This document shows positions 22,001 to 33,259 of a stretch of DNA of 64,000 nucleotides, piece after piece (positions within the stretch are counted from its first letter, which is position 1; the number at the start of each line of letters is the position of its first letter). Made by a program: the position numbers and the translations under genes. A model generated the notes under the pieces. That model was not told the DNA's origin. It saw only the letters and a list, made by a program, of their open reading frames with translations, and ran no database searches. The stretch is from Mugil cephalus. Taxonomy: Eukaryota > Chordata > Actinopteri > Mugiliformes > Mugilidae. Location: NCBI RefSeq assembly GCF_022458985.1, contig NC_061781.1:16523001-16587000 (forward strand), given 5' to 3'.

Positions 22001-25000
22001 TTTCACATATGCTCAGTGGTGGCAGAGTGAACAAAGCCCCGTCTGGTACGAGGGATTCGTTGGACCCCCCACCGACTGTAAAGTAGTAATCGCTCTGGCA
22101 GACGGCTCGCAGACAATGGAAGGCCTGCACATGATTTTGTGTTTACATGTGTAACTTGAAACTATATATATATTTTTTTTTACAATTTGGTCACAACTGA
22201 ATCCACTTGGTTGCCGTGTTTCATTTAAATTTTTTGTGGTTTTTCCCCGTTTGTCTACAGGAGAGTGTCTTTAACTCCCATCGCGTCCCGGTCGCCAGCA
22301 CTTTTCAGCACTCCCTCCTCCACAGAGAAGGCCAAACATGGTTAGTGGTGATTTGGACTTTTATGTTGCGTGTTATGAGTTTTGTGATTGAGAATGATGC
22401 GTGTGGTATTTTCACATTCACGCCAAAAAAAAAAGAAAACCTCAGGTAAGTCATTCTAAAGGAGGCGAGAATTTATGCCGTCATGTTTTCCCTTCATTTG
22501 ACGTTTCTTTTATAGAAGAAAGAAAAAGGGTTTTTCTTTGTAAATTATATTGGCCATGGCTTCATTTAAGGTGGAAAACATCCAAGGAGGGGATACTTTT
22601 TATCGGCACAGTGATGTAATATATGACTTGATCAGGGGTCACCTGTTGAAAATCTTCTCTTTTTTCCCCCAAAAATTCAAAATCTGGTGTGATCTAACTG
22701 CAAACTTGTTAATTAATATTAATCATTACTTTTATATAATGTAGCATGTGGCCCTGAAAAATCAATCAGCTCCGTTTCTATCAACACTGATCCTTCAATT
22801 TGACTGAATCATTCCATCCGGATGGATGGATGCGTGGATGCATGTGTACAGGCACTCGACACCATACATAATATATAGCAAAAACACTAAAATAAACAAT
22901 AAAAATAGAAAACAAACTATGTATCCAATATTAACAGGAATTGTAAAATTAATGATTATTTAAAAAAATAAATTGCAATGAAATGAATTCGTAACCAATA
23001 ACCATATAACACACATGAGGAGTTGCTGCTGCTCCGTGGTCTTTCTGTTACCTGGTGGAGACGGTGGTCGAAGTTATCCATGACTCAATAGGAGTCATTG
23101 ACTCGGGAGCAATAAAAAATGGAAACCATAGCAGCATAAAGATTTAAAAAAAAAAAAAAAAAAACTATAGCAGCTAAACACAATAAAATGCAATGAATGT
23201 AATTGGAGTTATGAGGGTGAAAAAGCAGCATTTAAAACAATTAAACAATAGTGCAAATGAATTCTATGTTCGTCCTAGTGTGTCCGTTGAGGTATGTGGG
23301 TGGACTGGGGAATAAATATGGGGGTTATTGTACAGAAGTCTATTCCTGCGTTTCCATTTCCCAAAGAAATGCGTAAAAACTAAATATCCTGATAAAAAAC
23401 TGGTTACGGAAACACTTCTCAACACTCTCATGAGGTCGTTTTCCAGTCAAAAAGTGTTTCCATTGCACTTTTGCATTGGAAACACATTTTCCGCAACTGG
23501 CGTAACTTCGTTCGAAGTCTGTTTTCCTCACGGTGAGACTTTACAAGAGTTGCACCTCAAAGCGCAGTTGTACTTTAAGGAAATTTCAGAAATCTAGCTA
23601 TTATTTCGCGGGGAAAAAAAACTGTAATGAAATGCAGCTCACGAAGGTGTGAGGGATTTGACGGCTGAAGGGATAACAGTTTGTTTAGTGTCCTCCTCTC
23701 CACCACCACTTCAAAACTGTGCAGCCGGTGACGGAGCCAGCCTTCCTGATCCGTTTATTCAGTCTGTCTGTTCAGTCTGGCCTCAACGCCGTTCCCCCCC
23801 AGAAGACCACAGCAGAGAAAAGGGTTCTGGCCACAACAGACTGGTAGAAGATCTCCAGCATCTTGCTGCACACATTGAAGGAGCTCTGCTTCCTCAGGAA
23901 GTAGAGTCTAGAGCCACAGCTGTACTGTTGGTCCTCCACCTCAGTCTGTCGTCATATTTGTGCTCTTTCTCCACATCCCTACCACGGATGCCAAGGGGCG
24001 GAGGAGCAGGTGTATCCTTGAACCCACCCTACAAATCTGTCCACCAGCCCTTCGTAAATGTCTCTATATGACTTGTTGTGACAGAAATGGAGGAGATGTC
24101 CACGGTGAGCCTTGTTCCCATGGTCAGATCCTGACGGCTCATTACAGGAGTAGGAGTAGTAGTTCCTCTCAGTATCAATCACCAGACCAAGTTTTTCACC
24201 TCGTCTTTATGGACAACACTGAACGCATCCAGTGTAACAGGGTGACTCAGACAGACGTCACCTTTTTCAACAGCACGGCCCACATCAGTTCTGTCTTTGT
24301 TCATCTTTTCAAACCACCTGTTTGAATGAGTCATTGTTTCTCCTGCTCCGTGTTTTCTGTTTGGCCTGGAAGCTCGTCACGCCACCTGATGTTTTTTTTT
24401 TTTTTTTTAACCCGTGTTGGGCAAACATGCATGGAATGAAAGTATTTATTATTTATGAAGCGTTTACATGGTTAGAAGGTGGTGATATTCTGATTATACG
24501 GATTATTAAAGGTTTATTAAACCACCCTCTTCAGTCTGAATGAAAATTCCTTCTGGTCGGCCATGTGTGTTGTAGTTTGTTTTTCGTTTGTTTTTGTTTT
24601 TTTGTCAGTAGTTTCAGCCTTTTATTAGTCATGTTAGACATCGTTTTGACTAAAGTAATTACTGAGATCTGTGAACACTGACGTAGCTACAGATGTCCAG
24701 TGGAACTAGAAACAATTATACACCTTTGAATGTGTCAAGATCAAAGACCCATTAATGGGATTGTAAACTATTGGGTGACTACAGTGGACACTTTATATTA
24801 TCTTATTTATTTGAATCCATTCATTAAATTTTCATTGGAGTGGAATTTAATTAAATAATAAATAGACATTTAAAATATTTAAAATACAACTGTGCTTTGT
24901 GTCAAACTACTTAAACACATGGAAAACTATAGTTGCATATATATTGCTGCTGTGGCCAAGTAATTTCCCTTGAAACAGTCTTTTTTTTTTTTTCCCCCTT

Positions 25001-25118
25001 CATTTATGTTTCCACAGAGCGCCCGTCTCCTCCCACTGACCCGGTTTGCCAGCCTCCGGAGTCCAAAAGACCCAAGACCAGCAACCTCACGGGAAAGACC
25101 AGCATCGCCCAGGATTAG
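16024..25118 (+). CDS. chaf1b: chromatin assembly factor 1 subunit B (CAF-1 p60)
   Basis: Exons: 16024-16149, 17179-17311, 17404-17524, 17796-17899, 18157-18253, 18378-18462, 18695-18788, 18913-18982, 19066-19157, 19256-19415, 20883-21401, 22261-22340, 25018-25118. Together they encode 593 residues in frame. The N-terminus [20 protein letters not shown] is nearly identical to human CHAF1B, which fixes the start. WD40 signatures follow one another ([81 protein letters not shown]), as expected for a seven-bladed propeller. The C-terminal tail is Pro/Ser/Thr-rich with two RRxxL B-like motifs, [11 protein letters not shown] at about 458 and RRVSLTP at 534, which in this family bind ASF1. CAF-1 deposits H3-H4 at replication forks. 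The human protein has 559 residues. Intron 9 uses a GC donor. Exon 12 is in a frame different from the longest open frame there. Confidence 0.95.
16390..17060 (+). mobile_element. degenerate non-LTR retrotransposon 3' fragment in chaf1b intron 1
   Basis: Broken frames read like the end of a LINE reverse transcriptase [14 protein letters not shown], then a frame-shifted HTNPF-like [10 protein letters not shown], then VRGVTLWNR. Stops and shifts interrupt it. The clade is uncertain. It is inferred from typical residue patterns only. Confidence 0.5.
19158..19255 (+). other. chaf1b: GC-AG intron of chaf1b (intron 9)
   Basis: The donor is GAAG then GCAAGG, the usual context of GC donors, and the acceptor is CTTACAG. 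Splicing in phase 1 gives [10 protein letters not shown] and continues the CAF-1 p60 protein. No GT donor of the right phase is nearby. Confidence 0.75.
20020..20560. mobile_element. non-autonomous DNA transposon remnant in chaf1b intron 10
   Basis: The left part has GGCGATACTCGATACC and ACCGAAAAGCAACGC. The right part, reverse-complemented, reads as ATAGGGATGGATATCATTAA followed by GATAACGGAGCCAAAGCGAT, a motif order common in hAT-like non-autonomous repeats of fish. There is no transposase frame. The boundaries are approximate. Confidence 0.45.
21814..21850. repeat. (CCCT)n simple repeat
   Basis: About nine units of CCCT/TCCC in chaf1b intron 11. Homopurine on the other strand. Confidence 0.9.
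23330..23625. repeat. dispersed repeat with GTTTCCAT motifs in chaf1b intron 12
   Basis: GCGTTTCCATTTCCC near the left end and several TTTCCATTGCA, GGAAACAC motifs of opposite orientation inside suggest a MITE-like element. It carries an 89-codon open stretch without recognisable protein features. Ends were not resolved. Confidence 0.4.
23660..24010 (-). mobile_element. LINE reverse-transcriptase C-terminal fragment (minus strand)
   Basis: On the minus strand one reads [20 protein letters not shown], then [16 protein letters not shown], then, after an in-frame stop, [11 protein letters not shown]. This is the standard C-terminal stretch of a fish non-LTR retrotransposon reverse transcriptase. 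It is degenerate and 5'-truncated. It lies in chaf1b intron 12, antisense to the gene. Confidence 0.7.
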
Positions 25119-25560
25119 TGTTCACTGGCAGCTGTGTGGTGCTGCGATGTCACATTAGAGTACATGCAACAAAAGAGAAGCAGTCAAAGGAGCTCCAGTA
25201 TGAATCTACCGAGGCTCCTCCACGGATCTCAACTCCATAGTGCAATAATTTGACTTGGTTTTAAAACAAACTGCACCGCAGTCATGATTATTGAATTAAT
25301 ACTTCTTTTTTTTTTTTTTTTTAGTCTGGTGTGTGTTTTGTATCATAGAATAAACAGGTAATGTGATAATTGTATTATATTTCATCAGTGGCACATTTAA
25401 AAATGCTGTTGTTAAAAAAAAGAAAATCTCTGTGTCAACCTCAATAAGACTTAAACGTGTCAGCTTTGTAACCTGTATCTTAAATGCTGAAGATTGTTGC
25501 AGTAGCTTGGGTGGAAAAACTGTAAATTGTAAAATGACAATATTCATTTTCTTATTGTTG

Positions 25561-25566
25561 AATAAA
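25561..25566 (+). terminator. chaf1b: polyadenylation signal of chaf1b
   Basis: AATAAA about 440 bp after the stop codon, followed by a GT-rich stretch (GGGCTTGTGTGGTGTCC), as expected for a cleavage site. An AATAAA near 25350 is an alternative. Confidence 0.65.
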
Positions 25567-25795
25567 GGACGTTTCAGATAGAGGGCTTGTGTGGTGTCCT
25601 CATTATCATGTACAATGTTAGGAAAATTTATTCACATGTCCCTCACCATAATAAAATAGTAAAGGTCAAACTCACAATCACACCTTCTACAATTTTTCTC
25701 TCTTCTATACTCTCTTGAGAGAGAGAAAAAAAAAGTAGTTTCAAGTTAAAAGTTAAAGGCATCAGCCTCCGCGCTGATGCCTTTAATAAAGAATT

Positions 25796-26918
25796 TACAC
25801 TCAACGGCCACTTTATTAGGTACACCTTACTAGTAAAAGGTTGAACCCCATTTTGTCTTCAGAACTGCCTTAATTCTCTGTGTCATGCTTTCAACAAGGC
25901 GTTGGAAACATTCCTGAGAGATTTTGGTCCATATTGATATAATAGCATCACACAGTTGCTGCAGATTTGTCGGCTTCACATCTATGATGTAAATCTCCTT
26001 TTCCACCACATCCCAAAGGTGATGGTCTATTAGATTGAGATCTGGTGACTGTGGAGGCCATTGAAGTACAGTGAACTCATTGTCATGTTCAAGAAACAAG
26101 TTTGAGATGATATGAGCTTTGTGACATGGTGCATTAACCTGCTGGAAGTAGCCATCAGAACATGATACACTGTGGTCATAAAGGGATGGACATGGTCAGC
26201 AACAATACTCAGGTAGGCTGTGGCATTTAGACCATGATCAGTTTGTATTAAGGGGCCCAAAGTGTGCCAAGAAAATATCCCCCACACCATTACACCACCA
26301 CTACCAGCCTGAACTGTTAATACAAAGCAGGATCCATGCTTTCATGTTGTTTACACCAAATTCTGACCCTGTCATCCAAATGTCGCAACTGAAATCAAGA
26401 CTCGTCAGACCAAGCAACGTTTTTACAATCTTCTATTGTCCAATTTTGGTGAACCTGTGTGAACTGTAGTTTCAGTTTCCTGTTCTTAGCTGACAGGAGT
26501 GGCACCTCGTAACGAGCGGTTATTTGAGTTAGTGTTGCCTTTCTATTATCTCCAACCAGTCTGCTCATTCTCCTCTGACCTCTCACATCAACAAGACATT
26601 ATCGTCCACACAACTGCCGCTCACTGGATATTTTCTCTTTTTTGGACGATTCTCTGTAAACCCTAGAGATGGTTGTGTGTGAGAATCCCAGTAGAGCAGC
26701 AGTTTCTGAAATACTCAGACCGGCAGCCATACCACGTTCAAAGTCACTTAAATCGCCTTTGTTTCCGATTCTGATTCTCTGTTTGAACTTCAGCAAGTTG
26801 TCTTGATCACCTCTACATGCCTAAATGCATTAAATTGTAGCCATATGATTGGGTGATTAGCTATATGTGTTAAAAGGCAGTTGAACAGGTGTACCTAATA
26901 AAGTGGCCAGTGAGTGTA
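25796..26918 (-). mobile_element. Tc1/mariner element 1, inactive
   Basis: The inverted termini CACTCAACGGCCACTTTATT and, at the right end reverse-complemented, CACTCACTGGCCACTTTATT are flanked by TA. The minus strand carries transposase pieces in different frames. At 26796-26599 there is an HTH region (SDFERGMAAGLSISETAALL). At about 26395 lies AWSDES (first catalytic Asp). At 26099-25830 lies QSPDLNLIDHHLWD. The third acidic position is Asp where Tc1 relatives usually have Glu (NPIE). Frameshifts between the pieces make it dead. Confidence 0.85.
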
Positions 26919-27627
26919 TAATTATTTTATGGACCTACTCCATAACCTACTATACTATCTAAAATCCTTTGCTCTAATGTGATGAATGTAGTTATGAGTT
27001 TGTATCAGCCTCCTCACTGATGCCTTTAGTAAAGAATTTACGCCCTCCATCTCTTAATTATTCACTGTGGCAAAGTCAAGGCACAAAGCTGTTGTCAGTT
27101 TAATGTCAAGGCTTCAATTTGCCAGCTTCCCACCTGTTTCATTATTATCATTTCAGATATTACATTTCATTCCATTTTCCATGCTTCCCTCCACTGAGAA
27201 AAAGAGTGACTTTCTCAGGCTAAACCCACCAGAAATAACTCTTTTTGAAGCTGAATGAACAATTTCTGCCTCTTAATGGATTCTTTCTTGGCAGGAGATA
27301 TCTTACTTTATGGAAAACTAGAAAATAAATTATTTCCAGCGAGAGGCCGCTCTGCCAAATCTCTCCATAAACTGGGTTCCTTTATAATTTCGTGTGGGTG
27401 TGCAGGGACACAGTTGTGGCTTAGTCAGAGGCCACGTTGGTCCTATAAAGAAAAAGAGGGAGATTTGTGCGACGTTGCCATTTCTGATCCCAAATAAAAA
27501 TGTTCGTATTGTATGTATTTTTACAGTTATATAAGAATTATGGACTAATGTAGAATCTGCAGAGTAGATGTGAATCAGGTTTCGGTGAATTCTTCCTTTA
27601 GTCATTTTAGAAGTCAAACTCACAGTT
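26919..27627. other. intergenic spacer
   Basis: A short phrase (ATCAGCCTCC...TGATGCCTTTA...TAAAGAATTTAC at 27005-27041) repeats sequence at 25763-25797, just left of the Tc1 element. No gene was seen. Confidence 0.4.
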
Positions 27628-28220
27628 TCTTAAACTTCCTGAGACCCCGCGTCCACATATGGGGACATTAAGTTTTATCGCTTATTCTGCTTCATTTAAA
27701 CCCGTTGTCCTCATTAGTGGACCTTTTAGTCAACCATCTAGTGGAAGCAAAGGGTTCAACACACTAGTCGGTGTAAAAACATGATAGCGGATTCATTCTA
27801 CAGACGATTTTTTAGTTGAAACTTATTTATTTATTATTATTAACGTTTGTAGTTTGATTTGACGCACAAATTCAACTAATTTTATCAATGGCAACAAGCT
27901 ACAACTTCACTAATTAGCAAGTACTTGTTTGAGGACGTTGGGACTTCATCGTTTTGTCTTTGCTCAGCCATGTTTAGGTATTAAAATAGATAGTTTTATA
28001 CTTTGTCACACACTGGGTGATTTTATTGGAATGTAAATAATGAAATAATCCCATTGACCACATATGAGGACGTCATTTATATATATATATATATATATAT
28101 AAAGATGTTCAAAGACGATGCTTAGTTTTTATACATATCTAAGGTCCTAGTAATCCCAAATACCGTGGAGAAATTAAAAGCGCAGACCAAATAAAAGCTC
28201 GGGTCTCTGGAGGTTAAATG
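27628..28220. mobile_element. MITE copy A with CTCCGGAGACC-type termini
   Basis: The ends TTAAACTTCCTGAGACCCCG and GGGTCTCTGGAGGTTAAA are imperfect inverted repeats. The interior matches copy B (38522-39088) in reverse orientation, including the stretches around the ACTAATTAGCAAGTACTTGTTTGAGGAC and ATGATAGCGGATTCATTCT-type motifs. No coding capacity. An internal (TA)n run lies at 28076-28101. Confidence 0.7.
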
Positions 28221-28725
28221 AAAAGGCTTCATCCACTCCAGGGCCGACAAAGTCCTTCAGCTCCCGGCTACACAAAGGATGTGACCTCTGAGATGTGAGT
28301 TTAGTTTTAGTTTAGTCTGCTTCACACACACGACATACATTCTGTCATTTTATACAAAGAATCCTTTGAATGCTGAGTCTCCCTTTTTGTTTGTTTATAT
28401 TCTGTCTTAAGTGGGGACTGAGGACCTTTGGTCAATTGCAACAATTGCGGAGGTTAGATGTGTGAAAGGGGGGCACCCCAAAGAAGCTATTTAAAGCTTT
28501 TAATAGGGGGCCCAGTTTCCCACAACTAACCGGCAAGATGTTGGCCAGATATCCTCAACATAAAACAACATACAAACAGACATATAATAGACATACAATA
28601 GACAATCCCAATAATCTGGTTACATTAGATTACATTCATGACATTACTAATTAAGATTCTTAATATAATCAGTAAATGTTGCAATGTCATCTCACTTGCT
28701 AAGCTCGTGCAAAATGTCCTCCATA

Positions 28726-29852
28726 TAGGTTACTGTGCAAAAGTTTTAGGCAGGTGTCAAAAAATTCTGTTAACTAAGAATGCTTTCAAAAGTGTTAACA
28801 GTTTATTTTCATCAATTAACAAACTGCAGCGAATGAACAGAAGAGAAATCTAAATCAGATCAATATTAGGTGCGACCTCTCTTTGCCTTCAACGCAGCAT
28901 CAGCTCTTGCTACACTTGCACACAGTTTTTGAATGAACTCGGCTGGTCGATTGTTCCAAACATCTTGGAGAACTAACCACAGATCTTCTGGGGATGTAGG
29001 TTTCCTCAAATCCTTCTTCTGTCTTTTCATGTAATCCCAGACACACTCCTTGATGTTGAGATCAGGGCTCTGTCGTGGCCATGCCATCTCTTCCGGGACT
29101 TCTTGTTCTTCTTTACACTGAAGATAGTTATGAATGACCTTAGTTGTATGTTTGGTGTCTTTGTCATGCTGCAGAATAAATTTGGTCCCAATCATACACC
29201 TCTCTGGTGGTATTGCATGATGGATAAGTATCTCCCTGTATTTCACAGCATTGTGGACACCATTAATCCTGACCAAATCCCCAACTCCATTTGCACAACT
29301 GAAGGCCCGAACTTACAAGGAACCTCCACCATGCTTCACTGTTGCCTGCACTCATTATTGTACAGCTCTCCAGGCCTTTGGTGAACAAACTGCCTTCTGC
29401 TACAGCCAAATATTTACAATATATATATTTGACTCATCAGTCCAGAGCACCTGCTGCCATATTTCTGCACCCCAGTTCCTAAGTTGTTGTGTACAGTTGA
29501 GTCTCTTGGCTTTATTTCCACGTCAGAGGGATGGATTTCTGGTTGTAACTCTCCCATGAAGACAGTAGATGGGTGTACCTGGGTCCTACTGGTTTCTGCC
29601 AGTTCTGAGCTGATGGAACTGCTCGACATCTTCCACTGTCGAAGGGAAATAATCCTCCTTGGCCGACCACTGCGTCTACAATCCTACAAATGGCAACAGG
29701 TAGTAACACCAAATATTGATGTGACTTTAGTTCGATCATTTTGGATTTTGTAAATTGATAAAAATAAATAATCATTACTGATATTTCTGAAAGCATTCTT
29801 GGTTTACAGCATTTTCTCCACACCTGCCTAAACCTTTTACACAGTACTATAC
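28726..29852 (-). mobile_element. Tc1/mariner element 2, inactive
   Basis: The left end contains TACTGTGCAAAAGTTTTAGG and the right end, reverse-complemented, TACTGTGTAAAAGGTTTAGG; both go on CAGGTG. The minus strand encodes a Tc1 transposase. LWTDES is readable at about 29430-29450 (first Asp). A 136-codon frame at 29276-28866 has FILQHDKDTKHT (second Asp) and RQSPDLNIKECVWDYMK (Glu, DD34E type). The N-terminal half is broken by frameshifts. Confidence 0.85.
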
Positions 29853-32230
29853 ATGAAGTGCAAAATGTAAAACCACATTTTTAATCTTCTGAACACATGG
29901 CAATTCTTACAAAAATGTCATTTTTTTTTCACTGAGAAAGCAAAAATGTCAGTTTTTGTTATAAATCCACATGTCATTCTCTTTTAAACAAAAGTGTCAC
30001 AATACTGACACTTTTCATTTATTTTAATGGCTCCAGTCAATTTATGAAGATCAGTGAAGCAGGAAATGTACGTATGCTCTCACATTTATCACGTTCACCA
30101 TTTTAAAATTAGGATCTGGTTTCAGATGAGATGACAGTGACAAAAATATCAAGTAGTGTCAGGTGGACTCAGTCCTATTTAAACCTTTGACACGTGGTGT
30201 CTGTTGTTCTTGTTGTTAAACTGGGAGATGCCATCATGACAATAAATAAAGACTTTCAGAGAAGGAAAAAAAAAACAACACAGACAAGGGATCTAAAAGG
30301 GATCTAAAAATTAACCAAGATAAAAAATTTGAATGTAAGCAAAATTATGTAGAAAAGGTGTCGATTTCAAATGTAAATTTGTCCAGGGCTGCTCTTCCTT
30401 GTAAATACAACTCAAGAGACATTTGTTTAATGCTAAAAAAGAGTCTCCTAGAACCCCAAACTTCTCCTGTATATTTTGCAGGTAGGTCTTGTAACTGCTG
30501 GTGTTAAAGGGTAGCCGACACAATCATGGTACAGATTTGACCTGCACCAGGAAATAGCCTTGGCTGTCCAAAAAGAACATTACAGTATGGGTTGTCAATG
30601 AACGCACCAGCAAAGACATATCTGAACGGATCAATCAGTCACAGAGTTGCTTGGCCTGTGGATATGTTTGGTTATGAAACGACCAGATTTAAATATCTTT
30701 GAGGGGAATTTAATGCAAGAACACCCTCAAATATCTTACAACTGAAGCTGATTTCACAGACTGGTGAACAAATATGCACGACAGGGAGTTAAACAGTAAA
30801 TAGTTTTCACTTTACTACCTCAGTGTCACTGTTTATTGTTCACCAATTCACACATTCACACACCAGTGGAAGTAGAGCAGCAATCAGGAGCAATGCTGAT
30901 GTCGGCCCTTGTTATGTGGTATTCCTGCGATCAGTGGACAACCAACTATTCCATCTGGGCCACAGTTAAATCTACTGGAAAAGGGGCAACACTAGCTAGA
31001 CAAATATGACTGATACGGATATTTTTGAATAAATGTTTGAAAATGGCGCTGGTTCTTCTGGTTATATTCAAACATGCTTCGTTTGCCATATCCGTAGACT
31101 CTGTTTCAAAGGTGATTAAATAGTTCAAATACAAGGCCAGGCATTTCCGTATGATGTCTTTATTTGAACTGTACAGTGTGTGTCTGCATTAGGGTGGCAG
31201 CGCAGGATTATTACTGCTATACATTATTAATGTATGTAGCTGATTTAGCTTCTTGCCTTTGCTGATACAAGCCAGGAAAAATAAGTGGATACAGGAACGC
31301 AAGAATAATAATTACGATGTCTTGTGTGAATGCGTACTGTAGATTTTGTCATCTGAATTTTTTTTAAAAGTATACAAGATTCAAAACAAGTTATATGTCG
31401 TTGCAAACTCCCTTTTCTCTTTTTATCTGATTACCTGATATGAATTATTACCATCTTGCTTTATTATAATGAGGAGAATAATAACCAGAAAATATTATAT
31501 TCTTACTATCATAGAAATTAATACTCACATTACACATATATTTGACTGCTGTTGTCACATTAAACTGTGAAAAAAACGAGCAAAAACAAATGTAAAATTA
31601 ATTTGGTGTTTTTACAGATGATACCAAGATAATCGTTGCAGCTAACGTTTCAAAATGTGACTTAATTTAATAGTAAAAGAAATAAAATTATTATTATTAT
31701 TATTAGTAGTAGTAGTAGTAGTATACTCATTCCACAGTTCTTCAGTAGTGCTTCACAGATTATTAAATTGCCTGTCTGTCTGTGCTGGGGAAGGGGGAGG
31801 GAGTTTGGAGGGTGCAGGTGGGATTATTGTGTAAAGCACCTTGTGCTACATTTTATATGAAAATGGTTATACAAATAAACCCTGGTGGATTTATTGACCA
31901 ACAGGAAGCATTATTGATCTATTGAGAAGGGGTGCCATAAAATAAGTCTGTACTTCCTCCGAATCCTTTTCGGACATGTAGAATATGGAATTTTCAGTTT
32001 ATGTTTAGTTCATATTTATTTTTCATTTTGTGTTATTTATGTTCATTGTGTCCATTCGTGTATGATTATTTTTTTGGCTTTTTACATGTTTGAAATAAAT
32101 TAAACTAAAAAAAAAGAAAGAAAGAAAATATCTACAGGGTGTATCACGTTCAACTTCACTGAGTGTTGCAAGTGAGGCAAATACTACAATACTTGCATCG
32201 TGAGCAAACAACCTACCTTGATCCTCGGAG
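29853..32230. other. gene-free spacer with repeat debris
   Basis: No gene was seen. Visible items are an (ATT)n(AGT)n microsatellite at 31690-31724 and a LINE/SINE-like tail at about 31830-31885 (GTAAAGCACCTTGTGCTACA ... ATACAAATAAA). An AAAG-rich run lies near 32110. Open frames here are short and featureless. Confidence 0.5.
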
Positions 32231-33259
32231 ATTTGATTGACAGCTCTATTAACCAATCACAATCCGACTCTCCGAGGCTCTTTAACGCCTCGTCCAATGG
32301 GCTTCGCGCGAAGGCGGGGAGCAGTCGGCGGTTACGTTGTCTCGGTTAGTCCGCTGATTAGCAACAAACAGAAGGTTACGAGTTTGAACATTTTGAAATA
32401 TTTGCCTACTAGGCTGGCTTTGGGGCAACAAGAGCGGGGTGAACTATGTCGGGTGTGTAGCCGGAGCTTGTTGGGTCGCTTTTGCGGTGAAGCGGCGGTG
32501 ATTTAGCAACATTTTCGCGTCCGCTCGGGGAGACAACGTCGCTCTTATTTTTTTTTTTTTTAGGTCGTTCAACTGGCGATGCTGAGCCGATAGCTGCGTC
32601 ATCATGTTGCTTCCGACTCGAGTTGGCGAAAAGAAATCTCAAGTTAACGCCGGAGGTGAGGCTGCCCGCCGTCATCCTGCCCCAGAGGCCACTCCCGACC
32701 GACCCCAGAAATAAATTGATGGAAGACGGACTGCCGGCGTGAGAGGTTGGCGGCGAAGCCCGGTTACGTAGTCGTAGTGGTGACTTTACATCACTTGGCT
32801 CGATACTCTCCCGGCTCCCCATATTATCCACTCATACGCATCTGGGACATTTTCTGTTTGATGTTGCCTAATTTTTAGAGGCCGCTCATACATCTGATCA
32901 TAAGTGCTACAAACAGGAAGTGTGACTTAACCATTTATATTTTAGGGATGTTGGTCTTCAAGTGTTTGGAGAAGTGATGCTCTCATTGACAGCTAGGATA
33001 CAAGGCAGGGGCGTCCAATGAAATGCTGCTGATTCCCATCTGACTTTGTCTCCTAGACTGTACTAGACTGTTAGGAGGGGTTGCATTGTTCAGGTCCTGC
33101 TGTCATCACACTCACGTGGACAGTGTTTTCAGGGTGAGCGTTGCCTGAGAGGTGTGTTTTTGGTTACTACGAGGAGGAAACGAGCTGTTGTCTCCTAAGA
33201 CTTTGGGGGAAAAAAAAAAGTTGTGTCTTTTTAAATTTGGAGCATAAGCACGGTTCAAA
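32230..33259 (+). promoter_or_regulatory. promoter and 5' UTR region of the HHCC-BTB gene
   Basis: This is CpG-richer than the spacer to its left. CCAAT boxes are seen at about 32251 (ACCAATCAC) and 32293 (TCCAATGGG), followed by GCGCGAAGGCGGGG. A plausible first-exon donor, CCGGAG then GTGAGG, is at 32653, and an acceptor TTTTCAG ends at 33132, just before the coding exon. An in-frame TAA lies 15 nt upstream of the ATG at 33260, supporting that start. The non-coding exon structure is inferred. Confidence 0.5.

Noticed and set aside
22261-22449. Open frame beginning [14 protein letters not shown] at chaf1b exon 12
   Set aside because: The phase from exon 11 requires the other frame ([13 protein letters not shown]), which matches human CHAF1B; the longer frame is spurious.
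32409-32831. 140-codon minus-strand frame in the HHCC-BTB 5' region
   Set aside because: Lies in the CpG-rich promoter/5' UTR, has no recognisable domain and no splice context. Kept out for lack of support, though a small divergent gene is not excluded.
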